From Aeromonas dhakensis (lineage in GTDB: Bacteria; Pseudomonadota; Gammaproteobacteria; Enterobacterales; Aeromonadaceae), in assembly GCF_000820305.1 (NCBI RefSeq), contig NZ_CDBH01000048.1, positions 31,453-95,452 on the forward strand: a stretch of 64,000 nucleotides of DNA, given 5' to 3'. This document shows, in pieces, positions 46,012 to 55,402 of the stretch. A model generated the notes under the pieces. That model ran no database searches, was not told the origin of the DNA, and saw nothing but the letters and a program-made list of their open reading frames with translations. Position 1 is the stretch's first letter. Each line of letters starts with the position of its first letter. The position numbers and the translations under genes are program-made.

Positions 46012-46923
46012 TTAGATGGACTGCTCTTCACCGCCCAGGGCGGCGAACAGGGCCGGGATGAACTGGGCCAGCTCGGCGGTGACCAGGGCGAAGTCGGCAT
46101 CCAGACGGGCGGCCGGATCTTCGCTGGTGACGTCGTCGTTCTGCTCGCGCAGCTCTTCGCTGAATTTGAGGCGCTTGATGGAGAGGTCATCCCCTAGCAC
46201 GAAGCTCAGGGTCTCGCCCCAGTTGAGGGCCAGTTTGGTCACCAGCTTGTCGTTGGCCAGGTGGTTCTTGATCTCGTCGCTCATCAGATCCTGCTGCTTG
46301 CAGCGGATGATGCCACCGTGCTCCATGGCGCTGCGCAGCTCGGCCTCGTCCTCCAGGGTGAAGGAGGCGGGCAGGTTGCCCTCGTTCAGCCACTCGGTCA
46401 TGGTGATCTCGGGCGGGTTCTTGAGGGCCACCGGCACCACCGGCAGGGTGCCGATGGACTTGCGCAGCAGAGCCAGCAGATCGTCCGCCTTCTTGGCGGA
46501 GCCCGCGTCGACCACCATCAGGTTGTCGGCCGGGTTGATCCAGGCGAAGGTCTGGCTGGTGCGGCTGAAGGCGCGCGGCAGCAGGGTGTGCATGATCTCT
46601 TCCTTGAGCGCTTCCTTCTCTTTCTTCTTGAGGGCGCGGCCCTGTTCGAACTCGATCGCCTCTACCTTCTCCGCCAGCATCTCCTTGACCACGGTGCCGG
46701 GCAGCATCTTCTCTTCCTTGCGAGCGCACAGCAGGATGTGGCCGGCGGCGGAGTGGGTCAGGGTGGAGCCGAATTTGCCAAGGGGCTTGACCCACCCGAA
46801 CCGGGAGATGTCCTGGCTGCCGCACGGGGTGAAGGCACAGGCTTCCAGCTGGGTTTCCAGCTGCTCGACGGTCAGCTCGAAGGGGCGGGTAAAGCGATAA
46901 ATCTGCAGGTTTTTAAACCACAT
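46012..46923 (-). CDS. rdgC: Recombination-associated protein RdgC
   Basis: The 303-residue DNA-binding protein matches E. coli RdgC in length and sequence, with the start MWFKNLQIYRFTRPFEL, CGSQDISRFGWVKPLG and AWINPADNLMVVDAGSAKKAD. RdgC forms a ring dimer on DNA and limits RecA function; it is associated with the nucleoid. It is a single gene divergent from the acetyltransferase gene. Nothing in the coding sequence is unusual. Confidence 0.95.
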   Translation of the reverse strand: MWFKNLQIYRFTRPFELTVEQLETQLEACAFTPCGSQDISRFGWVKPLGKFGSTLTHSAAGHILLCARKEEKMLPGTVVKEMLAEKVEAIEFEQGRALKKKEKEALKEEIMHTLLPRAFSRTSQTFAWINPADNLMVVDAGSAKKADDLLALLRKSIGTLPVVPVALKNPPEITMTEWLNEGNLPASFTLEDEAELRSAMEHGGIIRCKQQDLMSDEIKNHLANDKLVTKLALNWGETLSFVLGDDLSIKRLKFSEELREQNDDVTSEDPAARLDADFALVTAELAQFIPALFAALGGEEQSI

Positions 46924-47103
46924 GGCGTCCTCGGTCTCATAGATTGTCCGGCGGGCATTGTACTAGAGAGGCGCTTTGTGATCAGCCAATCATTCTTGCT
47001 AAATAAAGGGCGATCGACTTCACAGGGAGTCATATCCGTCCCCAAAGCCGTCATCAAACTCCCCTAGACTGCGGATGTTAAGGTTGTTAACAAGGATACC
47101 AAT

Positions 47104-47532
47104 ATGCTGAGGGCGAGTCGGTCCGACGACATGGACGAGATCGTCGAGATCTGGTTGCTGGCCTCCCTGCAGGCCCATGATTTTGTCGATGCTTCCTGCT
47201 GGTGGCAGGCGCAGGAAGATCTGCGCACCCGCTATCTCGAGCGCGCCCGCATCTGGGTGTTCGAGGAGCGCGGCGAGCTGCTCGGCTTCATGGCGCTGGT
47301 GGATGACTACCTGGCCGCCCTCTTTGTGCGCCCCGACCGTCAGGGGCGGGGGGTGGGTCATGCCCTGCTGCAGGAGGCCAAGTCCAAGGGGGCCAGGCTG
47401 CATGCCCGGGTCTTCGTGGAAAACGATCAGGCGGTGCGCTTCTATCGTCGCCACGGTTTCGTGATCGAGGGGGAGCTGGCCGACCCGCTCACCGGTCATC
47501 CCCAGTACCAGATGTGCTGCGAGCCCGCCTGA
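47104..47532 (+). CDS. GNAT-family N-acetyltransferase
   Basis: The 142-residue protein has the acetyl-CoA-binding motif A VRPDRQGRGVGHALLQEA (about 78-96) and the C-terminal ENDQAVRFYRRHGFV motif B. It resembles YjaB-like acetyltransferases in length and in the DDMDEIVEIWLLAS start. AAGGAT lies 7 bases before the ATG. It lies 102 bp upstream of sbcD in the same direction and may be transcribed with it. The substrate is unknown. Confidence 0.85.
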   Translation: MLRASRSDDMDEIVEIWLLASLQAHDFVDASCWWQAQEDLRTRYLERARIWVFEERGELLGFMALVDDYLAALFVRPDRQGRGVGHALLQEAKSKGARLHARVFVENDQAVRFYRRHGFVIEGELADPLTGHPQYQMCCEPA

Positions 47533-47634
47533 ATCTGACGCCAGCACCCGGTCCGGCTTGAAAAAAGGGAGGCATATCCTCATCTTGTCTGCATCGGGTG
47601 CTGCTGGCACCACCTCCATACGAGCCGTTTTTTC

Positions 47635-48861
47635 ATGAAGATCCTGCATACCGCCGACTGGCACCTTGGCCACCAACTCCATGGCCATGACCGCCGTTTT
47701 GAACACGATGCCTTTCTCGACTGGCTGGCCGACACCATCAAACGCCGTGACATCGACGCCCTGCTGGTGGCGGGCGATCTGTTCGACACCGCCAATCCCC
47801 CCGCCAGCGCCTGGCAGCAGCTCTACCGCTTTCTGGCCAGGCTGCGCGCCGAGCACCCGGCACTGGAGATGGTGCTCATCGGCGGTAACCACGACTCCCC
47901 CTCCAAGCTGGATGCCCCCCACGAGCTGCTGCGCGCCTTCGACCTGCATCTGGTGGGCAGCATCAGTCGGGACGACGAGGGGCGGCTCGAGACCGATCGC
48001 CTGCTGGTGCCGCTGCGAGGCAAAAACGGCGAGGTGGCCGCCTGGTGCGCCGCCGTGCCGTTTCTGCGCAGCAGCGATCTGCGCCCGGAAGGGCTCAGCG
48101 AGGGGCAGGACAGACTGATCGAAGGGGTACGCCAGGTCTATGAGGCGGTGCTGAGCGAGGGGCGGGCGCGCTGCAATCCGGATCAGGCCCTCATCGCCAT
48201 GGGCCACGCCTATCTGGCGGCGGGCCAGCTCTCCGAGCTCTCCGAGCGGCGGGTGCTCGGCGGCAACCAGCACGCCCTGCCTGCCGAGCTGTTTGCCGCC
48301 GCCGACTACACGGCGCTGGGCCACCTGCACCTGGCCCAGAGCCCGGCCGAGGGGGTGCACTACAGCGGCTCGCCGCTGCCGCTCTCGCTGGCCGAGGCGA
48401 ACTACAACCATCAGGTGCTGGAGGTGACGTTTGAGGGGGGCAAGCTGGCCCGCCTTGAGCGGATCCCGGTGCCCCGCGCGGTGGAGATGATCCGGCTGCC
48501 CCAGAGCGGCCTCGACGAGGCGCTCCAGGCCATCGAGGCGCTGGCGCTGCCCGCTTGCCCGCAGCAGGCACAGCCCTTCCTCGAGGTGCGGCTGCTGCTG
48601 CCCAAACCCGAGGCCCGCATCCGCGAGCGCGTGCTGGCCGCCATCGGCGACAAGCCGGTGCGCCTGGCCCGCATCACAACCAGCTATCAGGGCTCGGGGC
48701 AGGGGCTGGCGGACGGCGCCGGCCAGCGCCGGCTCGATGAGCTCTCCCCCACAGAAGTGTTCCGCCTCTGTTATCAGCGTCAGTTTGACGGAGAGCCGGA
48801 GGCTGAGCTGGTGGCGTCGTTTGAAGAGATCCTGGAGCAGGTGAAGGAGGCCAATGCATGA
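47635..48861 (+). CDS. sbcD: Exonuclease subunit SbcD
   Basis: The 408-residue nuclease subunit has the metallophosphoesterase motifs ILHTADWHLGHQL, LLVAGDLFDTANPP and IGGNHDSPSKL, then GHAYLAAG and the final metal histidines in TALGHLHLAQ. With SbcC it cleaves DNA hairpins and processes ends, the bacterial Mre11-Rad50 complex. It overlaps sbcC by 4 bases (ATGA), so subunit synthesis is coupled. The length is normal for the family (about 400). Confidence 0.96.
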   Translation: MKILHTADWHLGHQLHGHDRRFEHDAFLDWLADTIKRRDIDALLVAGDLFDTANPPASAWQQLYRFLARLRAEHPALEMVLIGGNHDSPSKLDAPHELLRAFDLHLVGSISRDDEGRLETDRLLVPLRGKNGEVAAWCAAVPFLRSSDLRPEGLSEGQDRLIEGVRQVYEAVLSEGRARCNPDQALIAMGHAYLAAGQLSELSERRVLGGNQHALPAELFAAADYTALGHLHLAQSPAEGVHYSGSPLPLSLAEANYNHQVLEVTFEGGKLARLERIPVPRAVEMIRLPQSGLDEALQAIEALALPACPQQAQPFLEVRLLLPKPEARIRERVLAAIGDKPVRLARITTSYQGSGQGLADGAGQRRLDELSPTEVFRLCYQRQFDGEPEAELVASFEEILEQVKEANA

Positions 48862-51800
48862 AAATCTTGTCGCTGTCAGGGGAGAATCTGGCCAGCCTGA
48901 CCGGTCAATTCACCATCGATTTTTCTGGTGGCGCCCTGGGGGCCGCCGGCCTGTTTGCCATCACCGGCAATACTGGCGCCGGCAAGAGCACTCTGCTCGA
49001 TGCCATCTGTCTGGCGCTCTACGACGAGATGCCGCGCTTTATCGCCAATCGCAAGAACGTGGCCGAAGTGGGTCGCATGGATGACGAGGAGAAGCTCAAG
49101 GCCAACGACGTGCGCGGCATCCTCAGCCGTGGCCACGCCAGCGGCTTTGCCGAGGTGCAGTTTCGTGGCTGCGACGGCCGTGTCTGGCTGGCCCGCTGGG
49201 CGGTGCGCCGGGCTCGCAACCGCGCCGAGGGGCGCTTTCAGGCTCAGGAGCGCAGCCTGACCGACGTGGCATCGGGCCAGGTGTTCAGTGGCAGCAAGCG
49301 GGAGCTGCAGGATCGCATCGACGAGCTGGTGGGGCTCTCCTGGGAGCAGTTTCGCCGCGCCGTCATTCTGCCGCAGGGGGAGTTTGCCGCCTTCCTTAAA
49401 TCGAGCGCCGACGAGCGTTCGGCCCTGCTCGAACGGATGACCGGCACCGAGCTCTACTCCGCCATTTCAGTCCAGACCCATGAACGGGCGCGGGAGGAGC
49501 AGCAGACACTGGCCGCCATCCGCCAGCGGCTCGGCGACGTGGCGTTGATGGACGAGGTGACCCGCGAGCAGTGGGTGAGCCAGCAGATAAGCCTCGCCAC
49601 CAGCCTCAAGCACGAGCAGCAACAACAGCAGCTGATGCAGGACTTGCGCGATCTCAACGGCCGTATCGCCGCCCAGTTGCAGGCCTGTGAGGAGGGGGAG
49701 GCGGCCTTGGCCGCGGCCGAGGCGGCCCATGGTGCGGCCGCCCCCGAGCGGGAGGAGTTCGCCCGCGCCGAGCAGGCCCAGGTGGCCCGAGCCGATCACG
49801 ACGAGCTGGCTCGCCTTACCCTGGAGGTGCAGCAGCAGGAGAAACTGCTGGCCGAGCTCGGCCCCGAACTTGGCAAGCTGGAGGAGCAGACCCAGCAGAG
49901 CGCCCTCACCGAGCAGCAGCTGCTGGCAGAGAAGATCGCCGCCGAGCGCGAGTGGGGCGCCCTGCAGCCCGAGCTCAAGCGGGCGCAGGAGCTCGATACC
50001 CGCATTCGGGAAAAGCAGCAGCAGCTGCAGAAGATCCAGCAGGAGGGAACGCAGGAGCGGGAGGTGCAGCTCACCCTGGAGCAGGGCTGGCACCAGCAGC
50101 GCCAGCAGGTGGATCTGCTCAAGGCCCAGCACCAGCAGTGGGGCGCCTGGCTTGAGGAGCACAAGGAGCTGGCGCCGGTGGCCCGCCAATGGCAGCCCCT
50201 GCTCACCGCCATGCAGGATTGGGCCGAAGATGCCGACAGGCTGCAGCAACTCCTTACCCTGCGCGAGCACAAACTGCGTGCCCTCAGGCAGTTGCAGCAC
50301 CAGCTGGAGCAGGGGCAGCAGGAGCGCGACTACTGGCAGCGCGAGCAGGAGCGGCTGCAGCAGCAACAGCACGAGCTGCAGGAGCAGCAGTGGGAGGGGC
50401 GACTGGCCAAGGCGCAGGAGCAGTGGCAGCAGCAGACCGAACAGCTGGGTCAGCTGCGCCAGCTGCTGGAGCTGGCCGACTATGGTCGCAATCACGGCGA
50501 GCAGCATGGTCGCCTGCGGCAGGAGATCGCCCAGCTGGAGCAGGCGCTCGGCAAGCTGGCCATCCTCGGCGACGAGCTGGCGCCGGCTCGCGAGCGGCTC
50601 GCCCTGCAACGGGATGAGGCTCGCCACGCGCTGGAGCAGTCCCGTGCCATCGCCAGTTTCGAGCAGCATCGCCACATACTGCGCGACGGTGAACCTTGCC
50701 CGCTGTGCGGCGCCGAGGAGCATCCCTATCACCAGAGCCAGCCGCAGGTGGCGGGCATTCTGGGCCAGCTGGCGGAGCGCGCGCGCGGCCTCGAGCTCGA
50801 GTGGGAGCGGCTCAATCACCAACACATTCAGTGCGAGAGCGAGCGCCAGGAGCTGGCTCGCCAGCTGGCGGTGCGCCAACAGCATCTGCCTGAGCTGGAG
50901 ACCCGTGCCGAGCAGCTGACCTTGCGCTGGCAACAGCTGGGAGGTGATACCCTGCTCGGTCATCCGCTGCCGCTAGGTCAGAGCCCAATCGAGTGGAATG
51001 AATTGATGAGCATCCTGCTCGGCCGTGGCCAGAGCCTGGAGCAGGGGCTGGCCCACAGCCAGCAGCAACTGCGTGAGGCCCAGCAGGGGCAGCAGCAGTT
51101 GCAGGCCGTGCGCCAGCAGTTGAGCCAGCTGGCCAGCCAGCACCAGCAGTTCGAGCAGCAGTGGCAGGAGGCAGACCGCCAGCGCATCGCCCTGGAGGGG
51201 GAGGTGAAGGCGATGAGCGAGCAGGAGACGACCTTGCGCCAGCGCCTCGAGCAGGGGGGCAACCGGCTCGACGAACAGATGGGGGGCCAGCCCTGGCGCC
51301 AGTGGCTCGGCAGCCAGCAGTGGCACGAGTGGCAGCGGGCCTGCGAGGCCTGGCTGCATGGCCAGAGCGAGTGGGAGCGGTTGGCCGGCGAGATTGCCAG
51401 CCTGACCCCGGCCCTGAGCGCCCAGGAGGCGCGCCTGCAGACCCAGCGCGAGCTGCTGCACAAGCTCGAGCGCGACTACAAGGAGCATGAACAGCAACGG
51501 CAGGGGCTGGTCACCAGCCGCGCCACTTGTCTGGGGGGCGAGGAGATAGCCCTGGTCGAGCATCGCTGGCAGCAGCGGCTGCAGCAGCTGGCCAGCGAGC
51601 TGGAGATGATGCAGGGGGCGGCCCGCGCCCTGCGTGAGCGCCAGACCGAGCTCAAGGCCCGTCTCAACCATCTGGAGCAGGAGAAGCAGGTGAGCAGCCG
51701 GCGGCGGCGGGAGGTGCTGGGGCGCTGGGCTGCTCACGCCAGCAGCCTCGGCATCGCCGAATATGACCTGCGCCGCCTGCTGGCCATGAGCCCGGATGAG

Positions 51801-52610
51801 CTCAAGGCGCGGCGCGCCGCCTTGCAGGCGCTGGAGGATGCCCGCGCCGAGGCGCGTACCCGTTTGACCGAGCGGCAGCGGGCGCTGGCACTGGAGGAGA
51901 GCAAGCGGGATCGTTATCGCGAGCATCACCCCGAGCTGGCCGCGTTGGCGTCAGAGGAGCTCGACAGCCGGCTGATGGCGCTGGAGGCGCATTGCCGCGC
52001 CCTCGACGAGCAGCTGTTCCAGTGCAAGAGCACGCTGGCCCAGGCCGAGGCGGCTGCTCTCAAGGCGGGCACCCTGCAGGAGGCGCTGGCCGCCCAGCAG
52101 GCGGTGGCGGATCACTGGCAGCGCCTCTCCGATCTCATCGGCTCGGCCAGCGGCGCCAAGTTGCGCACCTTCGCCCAGAGCCTCACGCTGGAGCGGTTGC
52201 TGCTGGAGGCCAACGCCCAGCTTGCCGAGCTCTCCCTTCGCTATCGACTGGAGCGGGTGCCCGGCACCGATCTGGCGCTGCAGGTGGTGGATCTCGACAT
52301 GGGGGACGAGGTGCGCTCTGTGGACTCCCTCTCCGGCGGCGAGAGCTTCCTGGTGTCGCTGGCGCTGGCGCTGGCCCTCTCCAGCCTGTCGTCGCGCCAG
52401 ACCCAGGTCGAATCGCTCTTTATCGACGAGGGCTTCGGTACGCTCGATCCCGACAGCCTGGATCTGGCGCTCTCAAGCCTCGATTCCCTGCAGGCGGCCG
52501 GCCGCCAGATCGGGGTCATCTCCCACGTGCAAACCCTGGTGGAGCGGATCGGTGTGCAGGTGCGGGTGGAGGCCCTCGGCGGCGGCGAAAGCCGGGTGGT
52601 GCTGCCCTAA
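48858..52610 (+). CDS. sbcC: Exonuclease subunit SbcC (Rad50-like ATPase)
   Basis: The 1250-residue protein has Walker A ITGNTGAGKSTLLDAICLAL near residue 33. Two long coiled-coil arms (about 200-1050, extremely Gln/Glu-rich) flank the zinc-hook CPLCGAEEHPYH near 615. The C-terminal lobe has the signature SLSGGESFLVSLALALALS and Walker B SLFIDEGFGTLD. It drives hairpin cleavage by SbcD. The length exceeds E. coli SbcC (1048), mainly by longer Gln-rich arms. A terminator follows. Confidence 0.95.
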   Translation: MKILSLSGENLASLTGQFTIDFSGGALGAAGLFAITGNTGAGKSTLLDAICLALYDEMPRFIANRKNVAEVGRMDDEEKLKANDVRGILSRGHASGFAEVQFRGCDGRVWLARWAVRRARNRAEGRFQAQERSLTDVASGQVFSGSKRELQDRIDELVGLSWEQFRRAVILPQGEFAAFLKSSADERSALLERMTGTELYSAISVQTHERAREEQQTLAAIRQRLGDVALMDEVTREQWVSQQISLATSLKHEQQQQQLMQDLRDLNGRIAAQLQACEEGEAALAAAEAAHGAAAPEREEFARAEQAQVARADHDELARLTLEVQQQEKLLAELGPELGKLEEQTQQSALTEQQLLAEKIAAEREWGALQPELKRAQELDTRIREKQQQLQKIQQEGTQEREVQLTLEQGWHQQRQQVDLLKAQHQQWGAWLEEHKELAPVARQWQPLLTAMQDWAEDADRLQQLLTLREHKLRALRQLQHQLEQGQQERDYWQREQERLQQQQHELQEQQWEGRLAKAQEQWQQQTEQLGQLRQLLELADYGRNHGEQHGRLRQEIAQLEQALGKLAILGDELAPARERLALQRDEARHALEQSRAIASFEQHRHILRDGEPCPLCGAEEHPYHQSQPQVAGILGQLAERARGLELEWERLNHQHIQCESERQELARQLAVRQQHLPELETRAEQLTLRWQQLGGDTLLGHPLPLGQSPIEWNELMSILLGRGQSLEQGLAHSQQQLREAQQGQQQLQAVRQQLSQLASQHQQFEQQWQEADRQRIALEGEVKAMSEQETTLRQRLEQGGNRLDEQMGGQPWRQWLGSQQWHEWQRACEAWLHGQSEWERLAGEIASLTPALSAQEARLQTQRELLHKLERDYKEHEQQRQGLVTSRATCLGGEEIALVEHRWQQRLQQLASELEMMQGAARALRERQTELKARLNHLEQEKQVSSRRRREVLGRWAAHASSLGIAEYDLRRLLAMSPDELKARRAALQALEDARAEARTRLTERQRALALEESKRDRYREHHPELAALASEELDSRLMALEAHCRALDEQLFQCKSTLAQAEAAALKAGTLQEALAAQQAVADHWQRLSDLIGSASGAKLRTFAQSLTLERLLLEANAQLAELSLRYRLERVPGTDLALQVVDLDMGDEVRSVDSLSGGESFLVSLALALALSSLSSRQTQVESLFIDEGFGTLDPDSLDLALSSLDSLQAAGRQIGVISHVQTLVERIGVQVRVEALGGGESRVVLP

Positions 52611-52639
52611 GCCCCTGCTTCGCTTTGCTGAGAAATCGT

Positions 52640-52667
52640 AGCCCCGTCATCTGGCGGGGCTTTTTTG
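52640..52667 (+). terminator. Terminator after sbcC
   Basis: AGCCCCG (52640-52646) and CGGGGCT (52655-52661) form a stem followed by TTTTTG. Confidence 0.85.
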
Positions 52668-52785
52668 TTTCAGAGTTTCGGCAATCTGGTCGCTTGAGCT
52701 AGGTCCATGCCCGCGTATCGCGGGAAACGAGAGTGAGGGGGTGACCCCGGTCTTGCATCCATCTGCCCGCAAGAGGGAATGGTCA

Positions 52786-53427
52786 ATGACATTGATGCCT
52801 GAAAGGATCCTGGCTCGCATCGCGATGCGGCCACGCAGTGACGCGCTGTATCTCATCTGGTTTTGCTGGGGCCTGGCGTTGCTGCTCTATGTGGCGGGAT
52901 CTGCATATTACAAATTACCCATAGTTCCGTTGTTACTGATGGTGCTGCTGTTGATGGTGGAGAAAACCAAGATGTTTGGACGAAAGCGCAATGAGTCTGA
53001 GATGGTCGGGGCGGGGAGCACGACGACGGTGATCGCCAAGGGGGCCCGTTTCAAGGGCGAGTTGCAGGTGGAGGGCAATCTGGATGTGTATGGCCAGTTC
53101 GTCGGGACGCTGCAACTGAACGGCGGGACGGTACGCATCATGGAAGGTGGCCGGATTGAAGGGGATGTCAGCGCCGCCCACGTGATCATCAATGGCACTC
53201 TGGATGGCACCTGCGCCTCGAGCGAGGTGGAGATCCTCGAAAACGGCAAGATGAAGGGGTTGTTCAAGGGCGGGAGCCTCTCCATCCGCAAGGGAGGCCA
53301 GTTTGTCGGCCAGTCCCAGTCTCAGGAGGAGCAGAAGGGCGAGAGCAAGGGCAACGTCAAGCAACTGCAGCCTGAAGGTAAAAACAAGGCTGTCGATGCT
53401 GCCGAGGTGGTGGCCAAACAGGCCTGA
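52786..53427 (+). CDS. Bactofilin family protein with N-terminal membrane segments
   Basis: The 213-residue product has two hydrophobic segments (about 20-38 and 43-58), then a bactofilin domain (about 75-170) made of short beta repeats: TTVIAKGARFKGELQVEGNL, VYGQFVGTLQLNGGTVRIM and INGTLDGTCASSEVEIL. The tail is rich in Gln, Lys and Glu. Bactofilins polymerise into cytoskeletal filaments that place cell-wall or motility functions. Most are soluble, so a membrane-tethered form is notable. ATG 52786 with GAGGG 8 bases upstream is chosen over an in-frame GTG at 52741. Confidence 0.85.
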   Translation: MTLMPERILARIAMRPRSDALYLIWFCWGLALLLYVAGSAYYKLPIVPLLLMVLLLMVEKTKMFGRKRNESEMVGAGSTTTVIAKGARFKGELQVEGNLDVYGQFVGTLQLNGGTVRIMEGGRIEGDVSAAHVIINGTLDGTCASSEVEILENGKMKGLFKGGSLSIRKGGQFVGQSQSQEEQKGESKGNVKQLQPEGKNKAVDAAEVVAKQA

Positions 53428-53433
53428 TCAAAA

Positions 53434-53453
53434 GAGGGGCGAGTACGCCCCTC
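53434..53453 (-). terminator. Terminator between bactofilin and cytochrome b561 genes
   Basis: GAGGGGCG-AGTA-CGCCCCTC (53434-53453); the A-run on its left gives TTTTGATC after the hairpin on the minus strand, so it mainly serves the cytochrome gene. Confidence 0.75.
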
Positions 53454-53468
53454 CCTGCAGACAAGGGA

Positions 53469-54017
53469 CTAACTGCGTCGCTCGGGCAGCATATTGGTCA
53501 GGGTGTTGTCCTTGAGTACGTGGTGGTGGTAGATGGATGCCGCCGCATGCAGGGCAATCAGGGCATAGCCAATGTTGGCCAGCGTCTCGTGCAGCTCCTT
53601 GATGGCGCCCTTCAGACCGTCGTCGGGGGCGATGAGGGCGGGAAGCTCAAGGCCGAAGAAGGGGATGGGCTTGCCGCCCGCGCTCAGCAGCAACCAGCCC
53701 AGCAGCGGGGTGAGGATCAGGAAGCCATAGAGCGCCAGGTGGGCGAGTTTGGCCAGCTTGAGCATCAGGGGGGAGAGCTCGGGCACGATGCGCGGTGAGG
53801 GGCTGCTCGCACGCACCAGCAGACGCACCACCACCAGCGCCAGGATCAGCAGGCCCACCATGAAGTGAAACTCCTTCATCAGGTCGCGGCCGGCCGACCC
53901 TTTGGGGAAGATGTCCCTGAACTCCATCAGCGCATAGACGGCGATCATCAGCAGCAGGGTCAACCAGTGCAGCCCTATGCTCAGGCTGCCATAACGTTGT
54001 TCGGTATTTTTCAACAT
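53469..54017 (-). CDS. Cytochrome b561 family protein
   Basis: The 182-residue membrane protein has four segments with histidines placed for two b hemes: IGLHWLT, EFHFMVGLL, LHETLANIGYALIALHAAASI and YHHHVL. It is of the CybB/YodB type, which transfers electrons between quinol and superoxide or other acceptors in the inner membrane. It is convergent with the bactofilin gene. No partner gene is evident. Confidence 0.88.
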   Translation of the reverse strand: MLKNTEQRYGSLSIGLHWLTLLLMIAVYALMEFRDIFPKGSAGRDLMKEFHFMVGLLILALVVVRLLVRASSPSPRIVPELSPLMLKLAKLAHLALYGFLILTPLLGWLLLSAGGKPIPFFGLELPALIAPDDGLKGAIKELHETLANIGYALIALHAAASIYHHHVLKDNTLTNMLPERRS

Positions 54018-54361
54018 GTTCGTATCCTTTTGGGGGCTTGCATTGCATCACGGGTGGTCTCATCGGGTGGGCGTCCTGCCTCTGGGCCACTTTTTCCATG
54101 TTACTGCGAAGATGTGTCAAAACCTTGATCTCTGTGTGTTTTTAACATGTTATTTGTAACAGGCCAGCAGCGCGCCGGTCGAAGAGCTGGTTTCGCTCAT
54201 CAAGGAGAGGCTGCCAGGGGGGCGAACGGCTGATGCAAAGCCGCAGAGCAGGGGGTGTTGCGGCCGGGAACCGGGCACCCAGCCCAGTTCAATGAGGGCT
54301 TTACCCCTCTTCTCCCCTCATTTACCTTTAATAAAATCCTCAACAGGTGAAGGGAATTACC
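54018..54361. other. Intergenic region between cytochrome b561 and diguanylate cyclase genes
   Basis: It contains both divergent promoters. TGTTA-TTTG-TAACA (54148-54161) is a short perfect inverted repeat. A 28-codon frame begins in it but is not considered real. No other feature was seen. Confidence 0.45.
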
Positions 54362-55324
54362 TTGACCATCACAGATCCCGTGATCCTGACCGAGCTGCAG
54401 CAGATCCTGTTTCGCTCCTTCGACGTGATCCCGTTTCCTATCCTGATCTCGGAATCGGCCTGCAGCGAGACGCTGGACAGCATCCCCACCCGGTTGTCGG
54501 AGATCCCCGCCCGCCATCACAGGTTCCTGAACCGGGCTTTCGTGACGCAACTGGGTTACGACCTGACGGATCTGCCTGACATGGCCAGTTGGTTTGCCAC
54601 CGTCTATCGCGACGAGGAGAGCCGGGCACTGGCCATCTCGCGTTGGAACCAGGCGGTGATGAGCAGCCTGGCAAGCGGGGCTGCGGTGGCCGAGATGAAT
54701 GCCCTGCTTTACTGCAAGAACGGCCAGCAGCGCTGGTTTACCATCACGGCCCAGTTGAAAGCCGATGCCATGCCGGGCTGGCACATAGTAACCTTGCGCG
54801 ACATTCACGATCTGCACTGCATGATAGAGGAGGTGAGCCGGATCTCCTGCACCGATCCACTGACCGAGCTTGGCAACCGGCGTGCCGCCGGGCAGCAGTT
54901 GCAGGCGCTCTGGCTGCAGGGAGAACCCTTCTCGGTGATTCTGGGCGACATCGATCACTTCAAGCAGATCAATGATCGCTACGGGCATCCCGCCGGGGAT
55001 GCGGCGCTGTGCGAGGTGGCCCGCATCATGACCGGTCAGCTGAGAGCCGGGGAGCACCTGGCCCGCTGGGGCGGGGAGGAGTTTTTGCTGATCCTGCCCG
55101 GGGTGGATGCGGAGTTGGTAGTCGAGCGGGCCGAGCAGTTGCGTCGGCAGTTTGTCGGCCATGTAGTCGCGTGGGAGGGGCAGAACTTCTCCCTGACGAT
55201 GAGCCTGGGCTGTGCCACCCGAAACGAGGGCCAGAGCAGCGACAACCTGCTGCAGGTGGCTGACAAGGCGCTCTATCAGGCCAAGAGCAACGGGCGCAAC
55301 CAGGTGGTCTTCGGCAAGGAGTAG
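54362..55324 (+). CDS. PAS-GGDEF diguanylate cyclase
   Basis: The 320-residue protein has a PAS-like sensor (about 20-140: FLNRAFVTQLGYDLTDLP, then WFTITAQLK) and a GGDEF domain (about 150-318). The latter has DPLTELGNRRA, ILGDIDHFKQINDRYGH and the active-site loop RWGGEEF, so cyclic-di-GMP synthesis is expected. The inhibitory I-site position reads RAGE rather than RxxD, so product inhibition may be weak. There is no membrane segment. TTG at 54362 is taken as start because GAAGGGA lies 6 bases before it; an in-frame GTG at 54347 has no such site. Confidence 0.87.
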   Translation: MTITDPVILTELQQILFRSFDVIPFPILISESACSETLDSIPTRLSEIPARHHRFLNRAFVTQLGYDLTDLPDMASWFATVYRDEESRALAISRWNQAVMSSLASGAAVAEMNALLYCKNGQQRWFTITAQLKADAMPGWHIVTLRDIHDLHCMIEEVSRISCTDPLTELGNRRAAGQQLQALWLQGEPFSVILGDIDHFKQINDRYGHPAGDAALCEVARIMTGQLRAGEHLARWGGEEFLLILPGVDAELVVERAEQLRRQFVGHVVAWEGQNFSLTMSLGCATRNEGQSSDNLLQVADKALYQAKSNGRNQVVFGKE

Positions 55325-55340
55325 CTGGAAGGCGCCCATA

Positions 55341-55370
55341 AAAAAACCGAAGCCTGGGCTTCGGTTTTTT
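55341..55370. terminator. Bidirectional terminator
   Basis: AAAAAACCGAAGCC (55341-55354) and GGCTTCGGTTTTTT (55357-55370) form a 14-bp stem between the convergent cyclase gene and crr. Confidence 0.92.
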
Positions 55371-55402
55371 GTTTCAGCGATGGGCGTTCGGCCCATGCAG
55401 CC

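Noticed and set aside
54147..54235. A 28-codon frame (MLFVTGQQR...) before the diguanylate cyclase gene
   Set aside because: No ribosome-binding sequence and no protein-like character.
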